Shown: positions 1 through 7,620 of the stretch, one piece after another
Position numbering within the stretch: position 1 is the stretch's first letter
Layout of the letters: every line of letters starts with the position of its first letter
Assembly: GCA_947589745.1 (NCBI GenBank)
Contig: CANQCS010000020.1
Coordinates: 1 to 38,513 of the forward strand
DNA length: 38,513 nt
Source of the DNA: an uncultured Oscillospiraceae bacterium
Lineage (GTDB): Bacteria > Bacillota > Clostridia > Oscillospirales > Oscillospiraceae
Direction of reading: 5' to 3'
Notes under the pieces: generated by a model
Seen by the model: only the letters and a program-made list of their open reading frames with translations
Told to the model about the DNA's origin: nothing
Database searches by the model: none
Program-made: the position numbers and the translations under genes

Positions 1-1
1 C

Positions 2-70
2 GGCGTTGACAATCGGAATCACTGCACGTTCTGGTTTGAGCTTCCGGCCTGTTCCAATGTTGTTGCGTGA
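2..70 (+). CDS. 3' end of a probable sensor histidine kinase (partial)
   Basis: Only the last 22 codons are in the window. The frame from base 2 reads to a TGA at 68-70 and ends in the residues HCTFWFELPA. This resembles the usual end of a histidine kinase ATPase domain, where a G-x-G-S-T-F-x-F-x-L-P strand closes the fold. A strong hairpin with a T-rich tail on the same strand follows at 117-159, as expected for the end of a plus-strand transcript. The match is short, and the other frames are also partly open, so this is a tentative call. The rest of the gene lies left of the window. Confidence 0.35.
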   Translation, partial: GVDNRNHCTFWFELPACSNVVA

Positions 71-116
71 GGCCGCGTCGATAGACAGCCCTACCGCATA
101 AGCCACCTAAACCAAG

Positions 117-165
117 CGCCCCTCTCCGATGCGGCCGGTTGAGCCGCCGGAGAGGGGCGTTTCGT
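117..165 (+). terminator. Rho-independent terminator
   Basis: An 11-bp perfect stem (117-127 with 149-159) is followed by TTTCGTTT on the plus strand. It probably ends transcription of the gene that enters from the left edge. The T-rich side is on the plus strand only. Confidence 0.6.
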
Positions 166-195
166 TTGATACTTTTTCTTTCAAGAAAAAGTATC
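160..195. repeat. Short hairpin repeat, copy 1 (diverged)
   Basis: A T-rich lead-in is followed by a perfect stem (168-180 with 183-195) of the GATACTTTTTCTT type. This is the terminal hairpin shared by six copies in the window. The upstream half of the family consensus (CGTTACCGTG and the AGCGA-TAAAGTTC block) is absent here and is replaced by the terminator at 117-159. It lies 8 nt beyond the stop codon of the minus-strand YciI-like gene. Confidence 0.6.
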
Positions 196-203
196 GGCCC
201 GGC

Positions 204-500
204 TTATTTCCCGACTTTTTCCCCGTTCACGATGACCACGTTCATGGGCTCCACGTGGACCTTTTCCCAGACGTGCTCCAGAATGTACGGTTCAGAGGCG
301 AGGTACTGCTCCAGCCCGGCGCGGCTGTCAAACTCCATGACCAGCACAGAGCCCTTCATCTTTCCGCTGTCGTCCAGCAGTCCACCGGCGCAGATGACCT
401 TGCCGTCCACCTTGCCCATGTTCTCCAGGTGGCGGCACCGCACCGCCAGACGCTTCTCCAGCATGTTCTCGCCGTCATAGGCCCTGATGATAAATTGCAT
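204..500 (-). CDS. YciI-like protein
   Basis: This is a 98-residue single-domain protein of the YciI/DGPF fold: small ferredoxin-like alpha/beta proteins that dimerise and are usually of unknown function. The sequence shows the family layout. An N-terminal strand (MQFIIRAYDG) is followed by a helix with the pattern RxxHLENM. Then comes a G-x-x-x-x-AGGLLDDSGKMKGSVLVMEF strand pair, a helix, and an EPYILEHVWEKVHVEPMN tail. The start is supported by GGGAGG about 10 nt upstream. It appears monocistronic, with its own promoter at 522-551. The family is sometimes tied to dioxygenase or dehydrochlorinase-like chemistry, but nothing here defines a substrate. Confidence 0.8.
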   Translation of the reverse strand: MQFIIRAYDGENMLEKRLAVRCRHLENMGKVDGKVICAGGLLDDSGKMKGSVLVMEFDSRAGLEQYLASEPYILEHVWEKVHVEPMNVVIVNGEKVGK

Positions 501-521
501 GGTGCTTATCCTCCCATATTG

Positions 522-551
522 ATTTTATTTTCTGTTGATAATGTTCTTCAA
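522..551 (-). promoter_or_regulatory. Promoter of the YciI-like gene
   Basis: Reading the minus strand, TTGAAG (546-551) and TAAAAT (522-527) are separated by 18 nt. They lie just upstream of the GGGAGG ribosome site of the gene starting at 500. Confidence 0.55.
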
Positions 552-651
552 TGAAAGCTGTGTATCGTTCAAAAAAGAGTATCACAGGCTCATATCGCCG
601 CCCTGGGCGCGTCATTTGGCCGGGGCGTTCTCCCGTGAGTCTCTGCCGTTT

Positions 652-1281
652 TTATCCCCTGAGCAGAGAGCGGGCGATCAGGGCGGCCAGCACTGCCATA
701 AAAGCCCCCGCCAAAAGCAGAGGAATCATCCCGTCCACATATCCCGCCCGGTCGTCAAGGCCGTAATACAGCACATAGCAGACCATGCTCACCAGTGCCG
801 CCATGACAGCTGCCGCCAACAGGACGGCCGCGCCGCTCCGGGCCACGGCCCCCAGGCCATAAAGCGCGTTGACCTCCAGCGCGGTCAACACCGTCCAGCC
901 CACGATCAGGAAAAGCTCCGTTGTGACCTGGCGGTGGAGGGCAAAGCGGGTCAGGAGCAGCAGCGCCGCATAGGAAACCACGCCGGCCAGGAGGACCGTC
1001 CCGGCGGAAAAGAAGCGGTTTGCGCCGTTCCCCCCTACGGCTCCCCGGACGATCAGGACTGCCGAGGCGCAGCCAAGAAGGAATGCCGGGATCAGCAGCC
1101 AGCCGGACCGCATCCCTTTTACCGCGCCTGTGGGCCGGAACGCCAGAATCCACCAGAGCAGGTAGAAAACACAGCAGCCCACCAGCAAAATGTCGCCCCA
1201 GAACATCTGGCGGGCCGGGCCGCCCGCTCCGTGGACCGCCGCCTCCGCCGTTCCGCGAAGCGCTTTACAAAAGAATCCCAT
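652..1281 (-). CDS. Six-helix integral membrane protein, unknown function
   Basis: This 209-residue protein is not recognised. After a short polar N-terminus it shows about six hydrophobic segments, each near 20-25 residues, separated by short basic or polar loops. Examples are the WGDILLVGCCVFYLLWWILAF segment and the later LLLAGAFMAVLAALIA segment. The ATG at 1281 is chosen because GGAGGT lies 5 nt before it; a TTG four codons upstream would overlap that site. The protein ends in a short basic tail (RSLLRG), which suggests a cytoplasmic C-terminus. There is no operon partner on this strand. The tRNA-Pro gene is immediately upstream in the same direction but has its own terminator. Confidence 0.65.
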   Translation of the reverse strand: MGFFCKALRGTAEAAVHGAGGPARQMFWGDILLVGCCVFYLLWWILAFRPTGAVKGMRSGWLLIPAFLLGCASAVLIVRGAVGGNGANRFFSAGTVLLAGVVSYAALLLLTRFALHRQVTTELFLIVGWTVLTALEVNALYGLGAVARSGAAVLLAAAVMAALVSMVCYVLYYGLDDRAGYVDGMIPLLLAGAFMAVLAALIARSLLRG

Positions 1282-1329
1282 ACTTACCTCCAACCGATCC
1301 GGTCCTTATCTCGCGTCACTGTCCGCATG

Positions 1330-1361
1330 AAAAAGCCGGCTGAGAACGCTTCTCAGCCGGC
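1330..1361 (-). terminator. Terminator of tRNA-Pro
   Basis: A 12-bp perfect GC-rich stem (1335-1346 with 1350-1361) has a 3-nt loop. On the minus strand it is followed by five T. It lies 4 nt beyond the encoded CCA of the tRNA. Confidence 0.85.
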
Positions 1362-1364
1362 GTC

Positions 1365-1439
1365 TGGTCCGAGTGAGGTGACTCGAACACCCAACCTCGA
1401 CATCCCAAATGTCGCGCCCTACCATTGAGCTACACCCGG
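1365..1439 (-). tRNA. tRNA-Pro (anticodon UGG)
   Basis: The minus strand folds as a complete cloverleaf. The 7-bp acceptor stem is CCGGGTG with CACTCGG, including one G-T pair. The D arm contains AGCTCAATGGTAGGGC. The anticodon stem CGACA/TGTCG carries the loop TTTGGGA, with TGG at positions 34-36. The T arm is GGGTG-TTCGAGT-CACCT. The discriminator is A73 and CCA is encoded. The C1-G72 pair fits proline tRNAs. It would read CCN proline codons, chiefly CCA. Confidence 0.93.
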
Positions 1440-1665
1440 ATATTCCGTTTTGCGCATCCCGCGACCGCCGGACTGTGCCCAGCCTGCGGCGACGCCGTTA
1501 TTATACCAGCCGGGCCGGAAAATTGCAAGCCCTTCCTGCCGCCGGGACAGGGCCGGAAGGAAAATTTTTTGCCGCCGCCGGGGAGGGGAATACCGACGCC
1601 CCGGCGCGGAGAAAATTTTTTTGACAAAAAGCGGCGGACCTCTTCCATTTTATGCACGCCGCGTC

Positions 1666-1671
1666 TATAAT
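1666..1671 (+). promoter_or_regulatory. -10 box upstream of the oligogalacturonate lyase gene
   Basis: A perfect TATAAT lies 37 nt before the start codon. The nearest good -35 (TTGACA at 1621-1626) is 39 nt away, too far for a normal pair. Either the -35 is poor (TTCCAT at 1643-1648) or the promoter needs an activator. The stretch 1440-1665 otherwise holds only GC-rich inverted segments and no gene. Confidence 0.4.
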
Positions 1672-1708
1672 GATGCCGAAATCCAATGCTTTTCAGGAGG
1701 TCCTATCA

Positions 1709-2857
1709 ATGAAAGCCTATCAGGTGTATCCCTCGGAGAAGCGCACATACCGGGACCGCGTCTCCGGCGCCAGCGTCACCCAGCTGACCAACTACCTGGG
1801 CCACAGCAACCACGCCTATTTCACCAACAACGGCTGGTGGGACGAAGGCCGCCGCCTGCTGTTCTGCGGCGACCGGGAGAACGCCTCCAACCTGTTCTCC
1901 GTGGAGATCGAGAGCGGCGAGATCAGCCGCCTCACCGACTTTCCGGCGGGCGGGCCCCACCCCCATTTCACCAACGACGTGAACCCCGCGCGGCCGGAGA
2001 TCTATTACACCCTGGACAACCGGCTCTATGCTCTGGACCTGGTCACCCTGGAGAGCCGGTTCCTCTACGAGCCCAAACCGGGGTTCAACCTCCACGGCGG
2101 ACTGGTGGGGGCGGACGGCAAATATACTTATGTCACCCTGATGGAGGACCTGTCCGGCCGGATCTACGCCGACCTGAACGCCAGCTACGTGGGCATGGAG
2201 GACATCTTCCGGGCTGCTCCCGACTGCCGCATCGTCCGGGTGGACACGGAGAACGGCGGCGGCGAGGAGCTGTGGCAGGAGAACTGCTGGATCGGCCACG
2301 TGAATCCCTCGCCCACCCGGCCCACGCTGCTGACCTTCTGCCACGAGGGACCCTGGAATCTGGTGGACCACCGCATCTGGGTCCTGGACACGGAGACCTG
2401 CCGCCCCGTGAAGCTCCGCCCCCGCCAGGTGGAGGGGGAGATGGTGGGCCACGAGTACTGGTACGCCGACGGCGTCCGGGTGGGCTACCAGGTCCACCGG
2501 CTGGACGAGGGCAGGTCCTGGTTCGGCGTGGTGAACTGCGACGGCAGCGGCCAGACGGAGGCCCCCTGCATCCCCTTCCCCAGCCCGGACCACATCCACT
2601 CCAACGACTTCCGCCTCATCGTCAGCGATTCGGGCAGCACCATCAAGCTCTACCGCTACAACGGCACGGACTTCGACGAGGCCCGGGTGCTGTGTATGCA
2701 CGACGGCAGCTTCTTCTACGGCAGCCACCACCCCCACCCACGGTTCACCGCCGACGGGAAGCAGGTGCTCTTCAACAGCAACGTCAGCGGCTACTGCCAG
2801 CTCTACCTGGCCGACGTGCCCGAGGACGTCCGGGCCCTGCCCAAGGTGAGGCCGTGA
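1709..2857 (+). CDS. ogl: Oligogalacturonate lyase family protein (PL22-like)
   Basis: This 382-residue protein has the length and features of oligogalacturonate lyases. These are cytoplasmic seven-bladed beta-propellers that cleave short pectin fragments by beta-elimination to 5-keto-4-deoxyuronate. Family signatures are visible: the N-terminal Q-L-T-N-Y-x-GHSNHAYFTNNGWW segment, repeated blade strands (LLFCGDRENASNLFSVEIESG), a GHEYW motif, DHIHSND, and the C-terminal HPHPRFTADGKQVLFNS. In the known Yersinia enzyme, histidines in these last motifs bind Mn2+ and the GHE-type histidine takes part in catalysis. The ATG at 1709 is chosen for the AGGAGG 8 nt upstream; earlier in-frame starts lack a ribosome site. 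No other pectin genes are nearby, and a MATE exporter gene follows after 37 nt. Confidence 0.85.
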   Translation: MKAYQVYPSEKRTYRDRVSGASVTQLTNYLGHSNHAYFTNNGWWDEGRRLLFCGDRENASNLFSVEIESGEISRLTDFPAGGPHPHFTNDVNPARPEIYYTLDNRLYALDLVTLESRFLYEPKPGFNLHGGLVGADGKYTYVTLMEDLSGRIYADLNASYVGMEDIFRAAPDCRIVRVDTENGGGEELWQENCWIGHVNPSPTRPTLLTFCHEGPWNLVDHRIWVLDTETCRPVKLRPRQVEGEMVGHEYWYADGVRVGYQVHRLDEGRSWFGVVNCDGSGQTEAPCIPFPSPDHIHSNDFRLIVSDSGSTIKLYRYNGTDFDEARVLCMHDGSFFYGSHHPHPRFTADGKQVLFNSNVSGYCQLYLADVPEDVRALPKVRP

Positions 2858-2894
2858 CGGAGACACAGCGCGCCGCCGCCGGGGAGGGCCGGGG

Positions 2895-4256
2895 ATGAAG
2901 GCGGCAAAGACAGACCTCTTCGAGCGCGCCCCCATCCGGCGGGCGGTGCTCTCCCAGATCGTCCCGGCGGTGGCCAGCCAGATGATCGTGCTGACCTACA
3001 ACCTGGCGGACACCTGGTTTGTGGGGATGCTGAACGACCCGGTACAGACCGCGGCGGTCACCGTGGTGTACCCCTCCTTCGTCATGCTGACGGCCCTGTC
3101 CAACCTGTTCGGCGTGGGCGGGGCCGGCGCCATCGCCCGTGCCCTGGGCCGGAAGCGGCCGGACCAGGCGGGGGAGATCGCCTCCCTGGCCTTCTGGGGC
3201 GGGCTGGGGATCGGGCTGCTGTTCTCCCTGGTGTTTGCCCTCTTCTCCGCGCCGCTGCTCACCCTCTGCGGCGGAAAGCCTGACACCATGGCGGCGGCCT
3301 TCGGCTACGCCAAGTGGGTCGTCATCATCGGAGGGCCGGCCACGGTGCTCAGCACCCTCCTGGCCAACCTGGTCCGCAGCGAGGGCGGCGCGGCCCAGGC
3401 CTCCCTGGGCGTGTCCCTGGGGAGCGTCCTGAACATCCTCCTGGACCCCGTTTTCGTCCTGCCCCGGTTCCTGGGCTTTGCGGCGGCGGGGGCGGGCATG
3501 GCCACGGCGGTGTCCAACGCCGTCTCCGCCCTGTACTTCCTGCTCTGCCTCCTCCGGCGGCGGGGGACCACGGTACTCTCCATCCACCCCCGGCTGCTGG
3601 GGCGGGCTGGGGCCCACCTGGGGAGCGTCCTCTCCACGGGTATGCCCTCGGCGCTGCAGAACGCCCTGACGGTGGTGGCGGTGGCGGCCCAGGCCCGGTT
3701 CGTCTCCCGCTACCCCACGGAGGCGGTGGCGGCCCTGGGCATTGCGAAGAAGCTGGACCAGCTGCCCCTCTACTTCTCCATCGGCGTGGCCAACGGCCTG
3801 CTGCCCCTGCTGGCCTTCAACCACGCCTCCGGGGACCTGCGGCGGCGGAGGGACGCCTTCCGGCTGGGGACGGCCATCTCCCTGGGCTTCGCCCTGTTCT
3901 GCCTGGCGCTGTACGAGGCCCTGGCCCCCGCTTTGGTGGGGTGCTTCATCCGGGACGGGGCCACGGTGGCCTACGGCGCCCGGTTCCTGCGCCTCATGGT
4001 CACGGCCATGCCCATGATGTCCGTGTGCTACCCCATGATCATCCAGTTCCAGGCCATGGGGCGGGCCAGGGAGTCCCTTATCTGCTCCGTGCTCCGCAAG
4101 GGCGTCTTGGATATCCCGCTGCTGTTCCTGCTGGACCGGCTGCTGCCGCTGTACGGCTGTATGCTGGTGCAGCCCCTGGTGGACACCCTGTCCCTGGCGG
4201 TGGCCCTGGGGCTGTACCGGCGCGTCCGGCGGGAGGAGGACGGAAAAAATTCCTGA
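2895..4256 (+). CDS. MATE family efflux transporter
   Basis: This 453-residue membrane protein has two similar six-helix halves typical of MATE (DinF/NorM-type) exporters, which use Na+ or H+ gradients to expel cationic drugs or metabolites. Recognisable family positions include an N-terminal LSQIVPAVASQMIVLTYNLADTWFVG helix, the GGAGAIARALGRK loop and GPATVLSTLLANLVRSEG. Later come a Q-N-A-L helix opening the second half and AMGRARESLICSVLRKGV near the C-terminus. It starts 37 nt after the lyase gene with a GAGGG site, so the two may be co-transcribed; a shared function is not evident. The substrate cannot be read from sequence. The gene ends just before the thiamine operon promoter. Confidence 0.88.
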   Translation: MKAAKTDLFERAPIRRAVLSQIVPAVASQMIVLTYNLADTWFVGMLNDPVQTAAVTVVYPSFVMLTALSNLFGVGGAGAIARALGRKRPDQAGEIASLAFWGGLGIGLLFSLVFALFSAPLLTLCGGKPDTMAAAFGYAKWVVIIGGPATVLSTLLANLVRSEGGAAQASLGVSLGSVLNILLDPVFVLPRFLGFAAAGAGMATAVSNAVSALYFLLCLLRRRGTTVLSIHPRLLGRAGAHLGSVLSTGMPSALQNALTVVAVAAQARFVSRYPTEAVAALGIAKKLDQLPLYFSIGVANGLLPLLAFNHASGDLRRRRDAFRLGTAISLGFALFCLALYEALAPALVGCFIRDGATVAYGARFLRLMVTAMPMMSVCYPMIIQFQAMGRARESLICSVLRKGVLDIPLLFLLDRLLPLYGCMLVQPLVDTLSLAVALGLYRRVRREEDGKNS

Positions 4257-4263
4257 CCGCCTC

Positions 4264-4292
4264 TTGCAATCGCCCCTGCCGCGGTGTATAAT
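4264..4292 (+). promoter_or_regulatory. Promoter of the thiamine salvage operon
   Basis: TTGCAA (4264-4269) and a perfect TATAAT (4287-4292) are spaced by 17 nt, giving a predicted start near 4299. That is just before the TPP aptamer and only a few bases after the MATE stop codon. Confidence 0.8.
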
Positions 4293-4310
4293 CATACCTG
4301 ACAATCGAAT

Positions 4311-4397
4311 GGGGAGCTTGTGTGACAGGCTGAGAGGAAGGTGGACCTTCGACCCAGGACCTGATTTGGATAATGCCAACGTAGGGAAACGTCAAGA
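4311..4397 (+). promoter_or_regulatory. TPP (THI-box) riboswitch aptamer
   Basis: The conserved core elements of the thiamine pyrophosphate riboswitch are present in order. These are GGGGAGC opening stem P1/P2, then CTGAGA, then ACCTGAT-TTGGATAATGCCAACG, then TAGGGAA. It lies between a good promoter and an intrinsic terminator and is followed by thiM. In this class, ligand binding stabilises the terminator, so thiamine pyrophosphate should switch the operon off. Confidence 0.95.
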
Positions 4398-4406
4398 CAC
4401 AGTCAG

Positions 4407-4440
4407 CGCGCGCGTACCGCTTTGGTATGCGCGCGTTTTC
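4407..4440 (+). terminator. Riboswitch expression-platform terminator
   Basis: A 12-bp stem (4407-4418 with 4424-4435, one G-T pair) has a 5-nt loop and is followed by TTTTC and further T-rich sequence. It lies 10 nt beyond the aptamer and 60 nt before thiM. This is the expected layout for control by premature termination. Confidence 0.88.
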
Positions 4441-4500
4441 TGTTTGCCTGCATTTTTCTGCCGGGATCGGTTGTCATTTTATACTGAAGGAGGAACTTCA

Positions 4501-5322
4501 ATGCTGGAACAGTGTATCACCAACGTGCGCGCCGCCGTGCCCCTGGTCCACAACATCACCAATTATGTGACGGTGAACGACGTGGCCAACATCCTGCTGG
4601 CCTGCGGCGGCAGCCCCATCATGTCCGACGAGCCGGAGGACGTCAGCGACATCACCTCCATCTGCGGCGGGCTGAACATCAACATCGGCACCCTCAACCA
4701 GCACAGCATCGAGGCCATGTTCGTGGCGGGCCGCCGGGCCAACGAGCTGGGCCACCCGGTGCTGCTGGACCCCGTGGGCGCGGGGGCCAGCGCTCTCCGC
4801 ACCAACACCGCCGTGAAGCTGATGGAGGAGCTGAAACTGGACGCGATTCGGGGGAACGTCTCCGAGATCAAGACCCTGGCCCTGGGCAGCGGCACCACCA
4901 AGGGCGTGGACGCCGACGCCGCCGACGCGGTGACGGACGGGAACCTGGACGCCATGGTCCGCTTCGCCAAGGACTTCGCCGCCAAGGCGGGGGTCATCGT
5001 GGCCATCACCGGGGCCATCGACCTGGTGGCGGACGGGAACACCTGCTACGTCATCCGCAACGGCCGGCCCGAGATGGGGCGGATCACCGGCACCGGCTGC
5101 CAGCTCTCCGGGATGATGACGGCTTTCTTAGTCGCCAACCCGGACAACAAGCTGGAGGCCGCGGCCGCGGCGGTGTGCGCCATGGGCCTCGCCGGGGAGA
5201 CCGGCTGGAGCCACATGCGGCCCGAGGACGGCAACTCCACCTACCGCAACCGCATCATCGACGCGATCTCCCACATGGACGCGGACACGCTGAGAGAGGG
5301 CGCGAAGTATGAGGTGCGATAA
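4501..5322 (+). CDS. thiM: Hydroxyethylthiazole kinase
   Basis: This 273-residue kinase phosphorylates 4-methyl-5-(2-hydroxyethyl)thiazole (THZ), the thiazole salvage step of thiamine synthesis. Family landmarks are VPLVHNITNYVTVNDVAN at the N-terminus and GGSPIMSDEPEDV. They continue with LLDPVGAGASALRT, the GNVSEIKTL substrate-loop motif, AITGAIDLV and the GTGCQLSGM motif (near residue 196) that holds the catalytic Cys region. The ATG follows AAGGAGG at 8 nt. It is the first gene after the TPP riboswitch and overlaps thiE by 14 nt, so translation is probably coupled. Confidence 0.95.
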   Translation: MLEQCITNVRAAVPLVHNITNYVTVNDVANILLACGGSPIMSDEPEDVSDITSICGGLNINIGTLNQHSIEAMFVAGRRANELGHPVLLDPVGAGASALRTNTAVKLMEELKLDAIRGNVSEIKTLALGSGTTKGVDADAADAVTDGNLDAMVRFAKDFAAKAGVIVAITGAIDLVADGNTCYVIRNGRPEMGRITGTGCQLSGMMTAFLVANPDNKLEAAAAAVCAMGLAGETGWSHMRPEDGNSTYRNRIIDAISHMDADTLREGAKYEVR

Positions 5323-5950
5323 GAAGGACCTGCTGCTCTACGCGGTGACGGACCGGACCTGGCTGCACGGCGCGGCCCTGGAGGACCACGTGGAGCGGGC
5401 CCTGAAGGGCGGGGCCACCTTCGTCCAGCTCCGGGAGAAGGAGCTGGACCACGACGCGTTCCTGGCGGAGGCCTTCCGGCTGAAAGCTCTCTGCGCCCGG
5501 TACGGCGTGCCCTTCGTCATCAACGACGACGTGGGTATCGCCCTGGAGTGCGGCGCGGACGGCGTCCACGTGGGCCAGAGCGACATGGAGGCCGGGGACG
5601 TGCGGGCCAGGCTGGGCCCGGACAAGATCGTGGGCGTCTCCGCTCAGACCGTGGAGCAGGCCATCCTGGCGGAGCGGAGGGGCGCGGACTACCTGGGGGT
5701 GGGGGCGGTGTTCCCCACGGGCTCCAAGGCCGACGCCGACGACGTGAGCCACGAGACCCTGAAAGCCATCTGTGAGGCGGTGTCCATCCCGGTCATCGCC
5801 ATCGGCGGCATCGGGGCGGGGAACGTCCACGAGCTGGCGGGCAGCGGCATCTGCGGCGTGGCGGTCATCAGCGCCATCTTCGCCCAGCCGGACATCGAGA
5901 AGGCCACGGCGGAGCTGAAAGCCCGGACCCTGGCGGCGGTGGAGCCGTGA
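5309..5950 (+). CDS. thiE: Thiamine-phosphate synthase
   Basis: This 213-residue TIM-barrel enzyme joins hydroxymethylpyrimidine pyrophosphate and thiazole phosphate to form thiamine monophosphate. Active-site strands are all visible: YAVTDRTW, FVQLREKEL (Arg/Lys binding pyrophosphate), FVINDDVGIA (Asp for Mg2+), DGVHVGQSDM, GVSAQTVEQ, YLGVGAVFPTGSK, and PVIAIGGIGAGN binding the thiazole phosphate. Its start overlaps the end of thiM and its stop overlaps the GTG start of the next gene by 4 nt. This places it firmly in the operon. Confidence 0.95.
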   Translation: MRCDKKDLLLYAVTDRTWLHGAALEDHVERALKGGATFVQLREKELDHDAFLAEAFRLKALCARYGVPFVINDDVGIALECGADGVHVGQSDMEAGDVRARLGPDKIVGVSAQTVEQAILAERRGADYLGVGAVFPTGSKADADDVSHETLKAICEAVSIPVIAIGGIGAGNVHELAGSGICGVAVISAIFAQPDIEKATAELKARTLAAVEP

Positions 5951-6606
5951 TCCGCGCCGCCGTCTTCGACGTGGACGGGACCCTGCTGGACTCCATGCCC
6001 ATCTGGCGGGACGTGGGGGCCCGGTATCTGCGGAGCCTGGGGCTTGCTCCTGAGCCGGGGCTGGCGGATATCCTGTTCCCCATGAGCTTCGAGGAGGGGG
6101 CCCGGTATCTAAAGGATCGGTATGGCCTGGGGCAGTCCCGGGAGGAGGTCCAGGCCGGTGTGTCCGCCATCATCGACGGCTTCTACCGCCGGGAGGTGGC
6201 GTTGAAGCCCGGCGCGGCGTCGTTCCTGGCTGAACTGGCGGAGCGGGGCATCCCCATGGCCCTGGCCACCACCGGGGACCCGCCCCTGGTGGCCGCCGCC
6301 CTGGAGCGGCTGGGGGTGGCGGGATACTTCTCCCGCACCTTCACCTGCGCGGAGCTGGACACCACCAAGCGCCGGCCGGACATCTACCTGGCCGCCGCGG
6401 CGTACCTGGGCGTGGCCCCGGCGGAGACCGCCGCCTTTGAGGACGTGCTCCATGCCCTGCGGGCGGCGGGGGACGCGGGGTTCTTCACCGTAGCGGTGGA
6501 GGACGCCGAGAGCAGGGGAGACCGGGAGGCCATCCGGGCCTGCGCGAAGGTTTATTTGCGTGATTTCCGGGACTTCGCCAGCTTCTGGAAGCTGGCGGGG
6601 ACTTGA
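5947..6606 (+). CDS. HAD-superfamily phosphatase in the thiamine operon
   Basis: This 219-residue protein has the beta-phosphoglucomutase-like HAD fold. Motif I is DVDGTLLDSMP near residue 8 (nucleophile and acid Asp). A helical cap covers roughly residues 20-90. Motif II Thr lies in LATTGDP, the motif III Lys in DTTKRRPD, and motif IV in AFEDVLHALRAA. It starts with GTG, overlapping thiE by 4 nt, so it is co-translated with thiamine genes. The family acts on many phosphorylated metabolites. The context suggests thiamine monophosphate or a pyrimidine/thiazole phosphate as substrate, which is an inference. Motif IV has a single acidic pair (ED) followed by V rather than the more usual S or T. 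Confidence 0.85.
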   Translation: MIRAAVFDVDGTLLDSMPIWRDVGARYLRSLGLAPEPGLADILFPMSFEEGARYLKDRYGLGQSREEVQAGVSAIIDGFYRREVALKPGAASFLAELAERGIPMALATTGDPPLVAAALERLGVAGYFSRTFTCAELDTTKRRPDIYLAAAAYLGVAPAETAAFEDVLHALRAAGDAGFFTVAVEDAESRGDREAIRACAKVYLRDFRDFASFWKLAGT

Positions 6607-6623
6607 GGTCAGCAGGGCAGCCG

Positions 6624-6715
6624 GTCGCCGTGCGGCAGACTGCCGGACAGATCAGACTCTCAGAGCGAGAGTAAAAATCTCTTTTTGGCCACTTTTTCTC
6701 TTGAGAAAAAGTGGC
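6624..6715. repeat. Short hairpin repeat, copy 2 (diverged)
   Basis: This copy carries the GCCGTGCGGC lead, an AGAGCGAGAGTAAAAATCTCTTTTTG middle block and the terminal hairpin. Here the hairpin reads GCCACTTTTTCTC (6688-6700) with GAGAAAAAGTGGC (6703-6715). Both arms differ from the other copies but still pair, so the structure has covaried. It lies between the HAD phosphatase and thiD inside the thiamine operon. Confidence 0.6.
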
Positions 6716-6810
6716 GCGGCGGATCGGGGGCACCACCTTCCGTCGCGTAAGAAAACTTCAATGCTTGTAGTCAGAGCCTGGAAAGACGGGCTCAAAGGAA
6801 AGGAGTCAAC

Positions 6811-7617
6811 ATGAAAAAGACAGCATTGACGATCGCTGGGAGCGATTCCAGCGGAGGCGCCGGGATTCAGGCCGATCTGAAAACGATGACCCTGAATGGG
6901 GTGTTCGCCATGAGCGCCATCACGGCGCTGACGGCCCAGAACACCACCGGCGTAACAGGCATTCTGGACGTAACGCCTGAGTTCCTACAACTTCAAATCG
7001 ACGCGGTGTTCGACGACATCCGGCCCGGCGCGGTCAAGATCGGCATGGTCTCCGCCTCCGCCCTCATCCGGGTCATCGCGGACCGGCTGCGGCACTACGG
7101 CGCGGAGAACATCGTGGTGGACCCGGTGATGGTGGCCACCAGCGGAGCCCGGCTCATCAGCGAGGACGCCATCGGCACCCTCCAGGCCGAGCTGCTGCCC
7201 CTGGCCGCCGTCATCACCCCCAACATCCCGGAGGCGGAGGTCCTCTCCAGCCTGACCATCCGCTCCGAGGCGGACATGGAGGCGGCGGCGCGGAAGATCG
7301 GGGACGCCTGGGGCTGCGCCGTCCTCTGCAAGGGGGGCCACAGCCTCAGCGACGCCAACGACCTGCTCTACGACCACGGCGCCCTCACCTGGTTCCGGGG
7401 CCGCCGCATCGACAACCCCAACACCCACGGCACCGGCTGCACCCTGTCCAGCGCCATCGCGGCGAATCTGGCCAAGGGCTTTGACCTGACGGAGTCCATC
7501 CGGCGGGCCAAGGACTACATCTCCGGGGCCCTGGGGGCCATGCTGGACCTGGGCGCGGGCCGGGGGCCCATGGACCACGCCTTTGATCTGGGCGGGCGGT
7601 TCGCGGAGGAGGCGTGA
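6811..7617 (+). CDS. thiD: Hydroxymethylpyrimidine/phosphomethylpyrimidine kinase
   Basis: This 268-residue ribokinase-fold enzyme phosphorylates hydroxymethylpyrimidine twice to the pyrophosphate used by ThiE. Diagnostic motifs are LTIAGSDSSGGAGIQADLKT at the N-terminus, AQNTTGV, KIGMVSA, VVDPVMVATSG and TPNIPEAEVL. They continue with CKGGHS and the C-terminal NTHGTGCTLSSAIAANLAKG with the catalytic Cys and anion hole. The ATG follows AAAGGAG. It is 204 nt beyond the HAD gene with the hairpin repeat between, so it may depend on read-through or on an unseen promoter. It ends 3 nt before the transporter gene. Confidence 0.95.
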   Translation: MKKTALTIAGSDSSGGAGIQADLKTMTLNGVFAMSAITALTAQNTTGVTGILDVTPEFLQLQIDAVFDDIRPGAVKIGMVSASALIRVIADRLRHYGAENIVVDPVMVATSGARLISEDAIGTLQAELLPLAAVITPNIPEAEVLSSLTIRSEADMEAAARKIGDAWGCAVLCKGGHSLSDANDLLYDHGALTWFRGRRIDNPNTHGTGCTLSSAIAANLAKGFDLTESIRRAKDYISGALGAMLDLGAGRGPMDHAFDLGGRFAEEA

Positions 7618-7620
7618 GAG

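Noticed and set aside
1-112. Minus-strand frame running off the left edge with a possible GTG start
   Set aside because: It has a weak ribosome site, and the terminator at 117-159 points to a plus-strand gene. It is more likely a shadow.
1621-1671. TTGACA at 1621 with TATAAT at 1666 as one promoter
   Set aside because: The 39-nt spacing is far beyond what sigma-A promoters tolerate, so only the -10 is reported.
2784-4379. Long minus-strand frame opposite the MATE gene
   Set aside because: It is rich in Gly, Gln, His and Arg with no recognisable domain, and lies opposite a clear membrane transporter. GC-rich codon bias creates such mirror frames.
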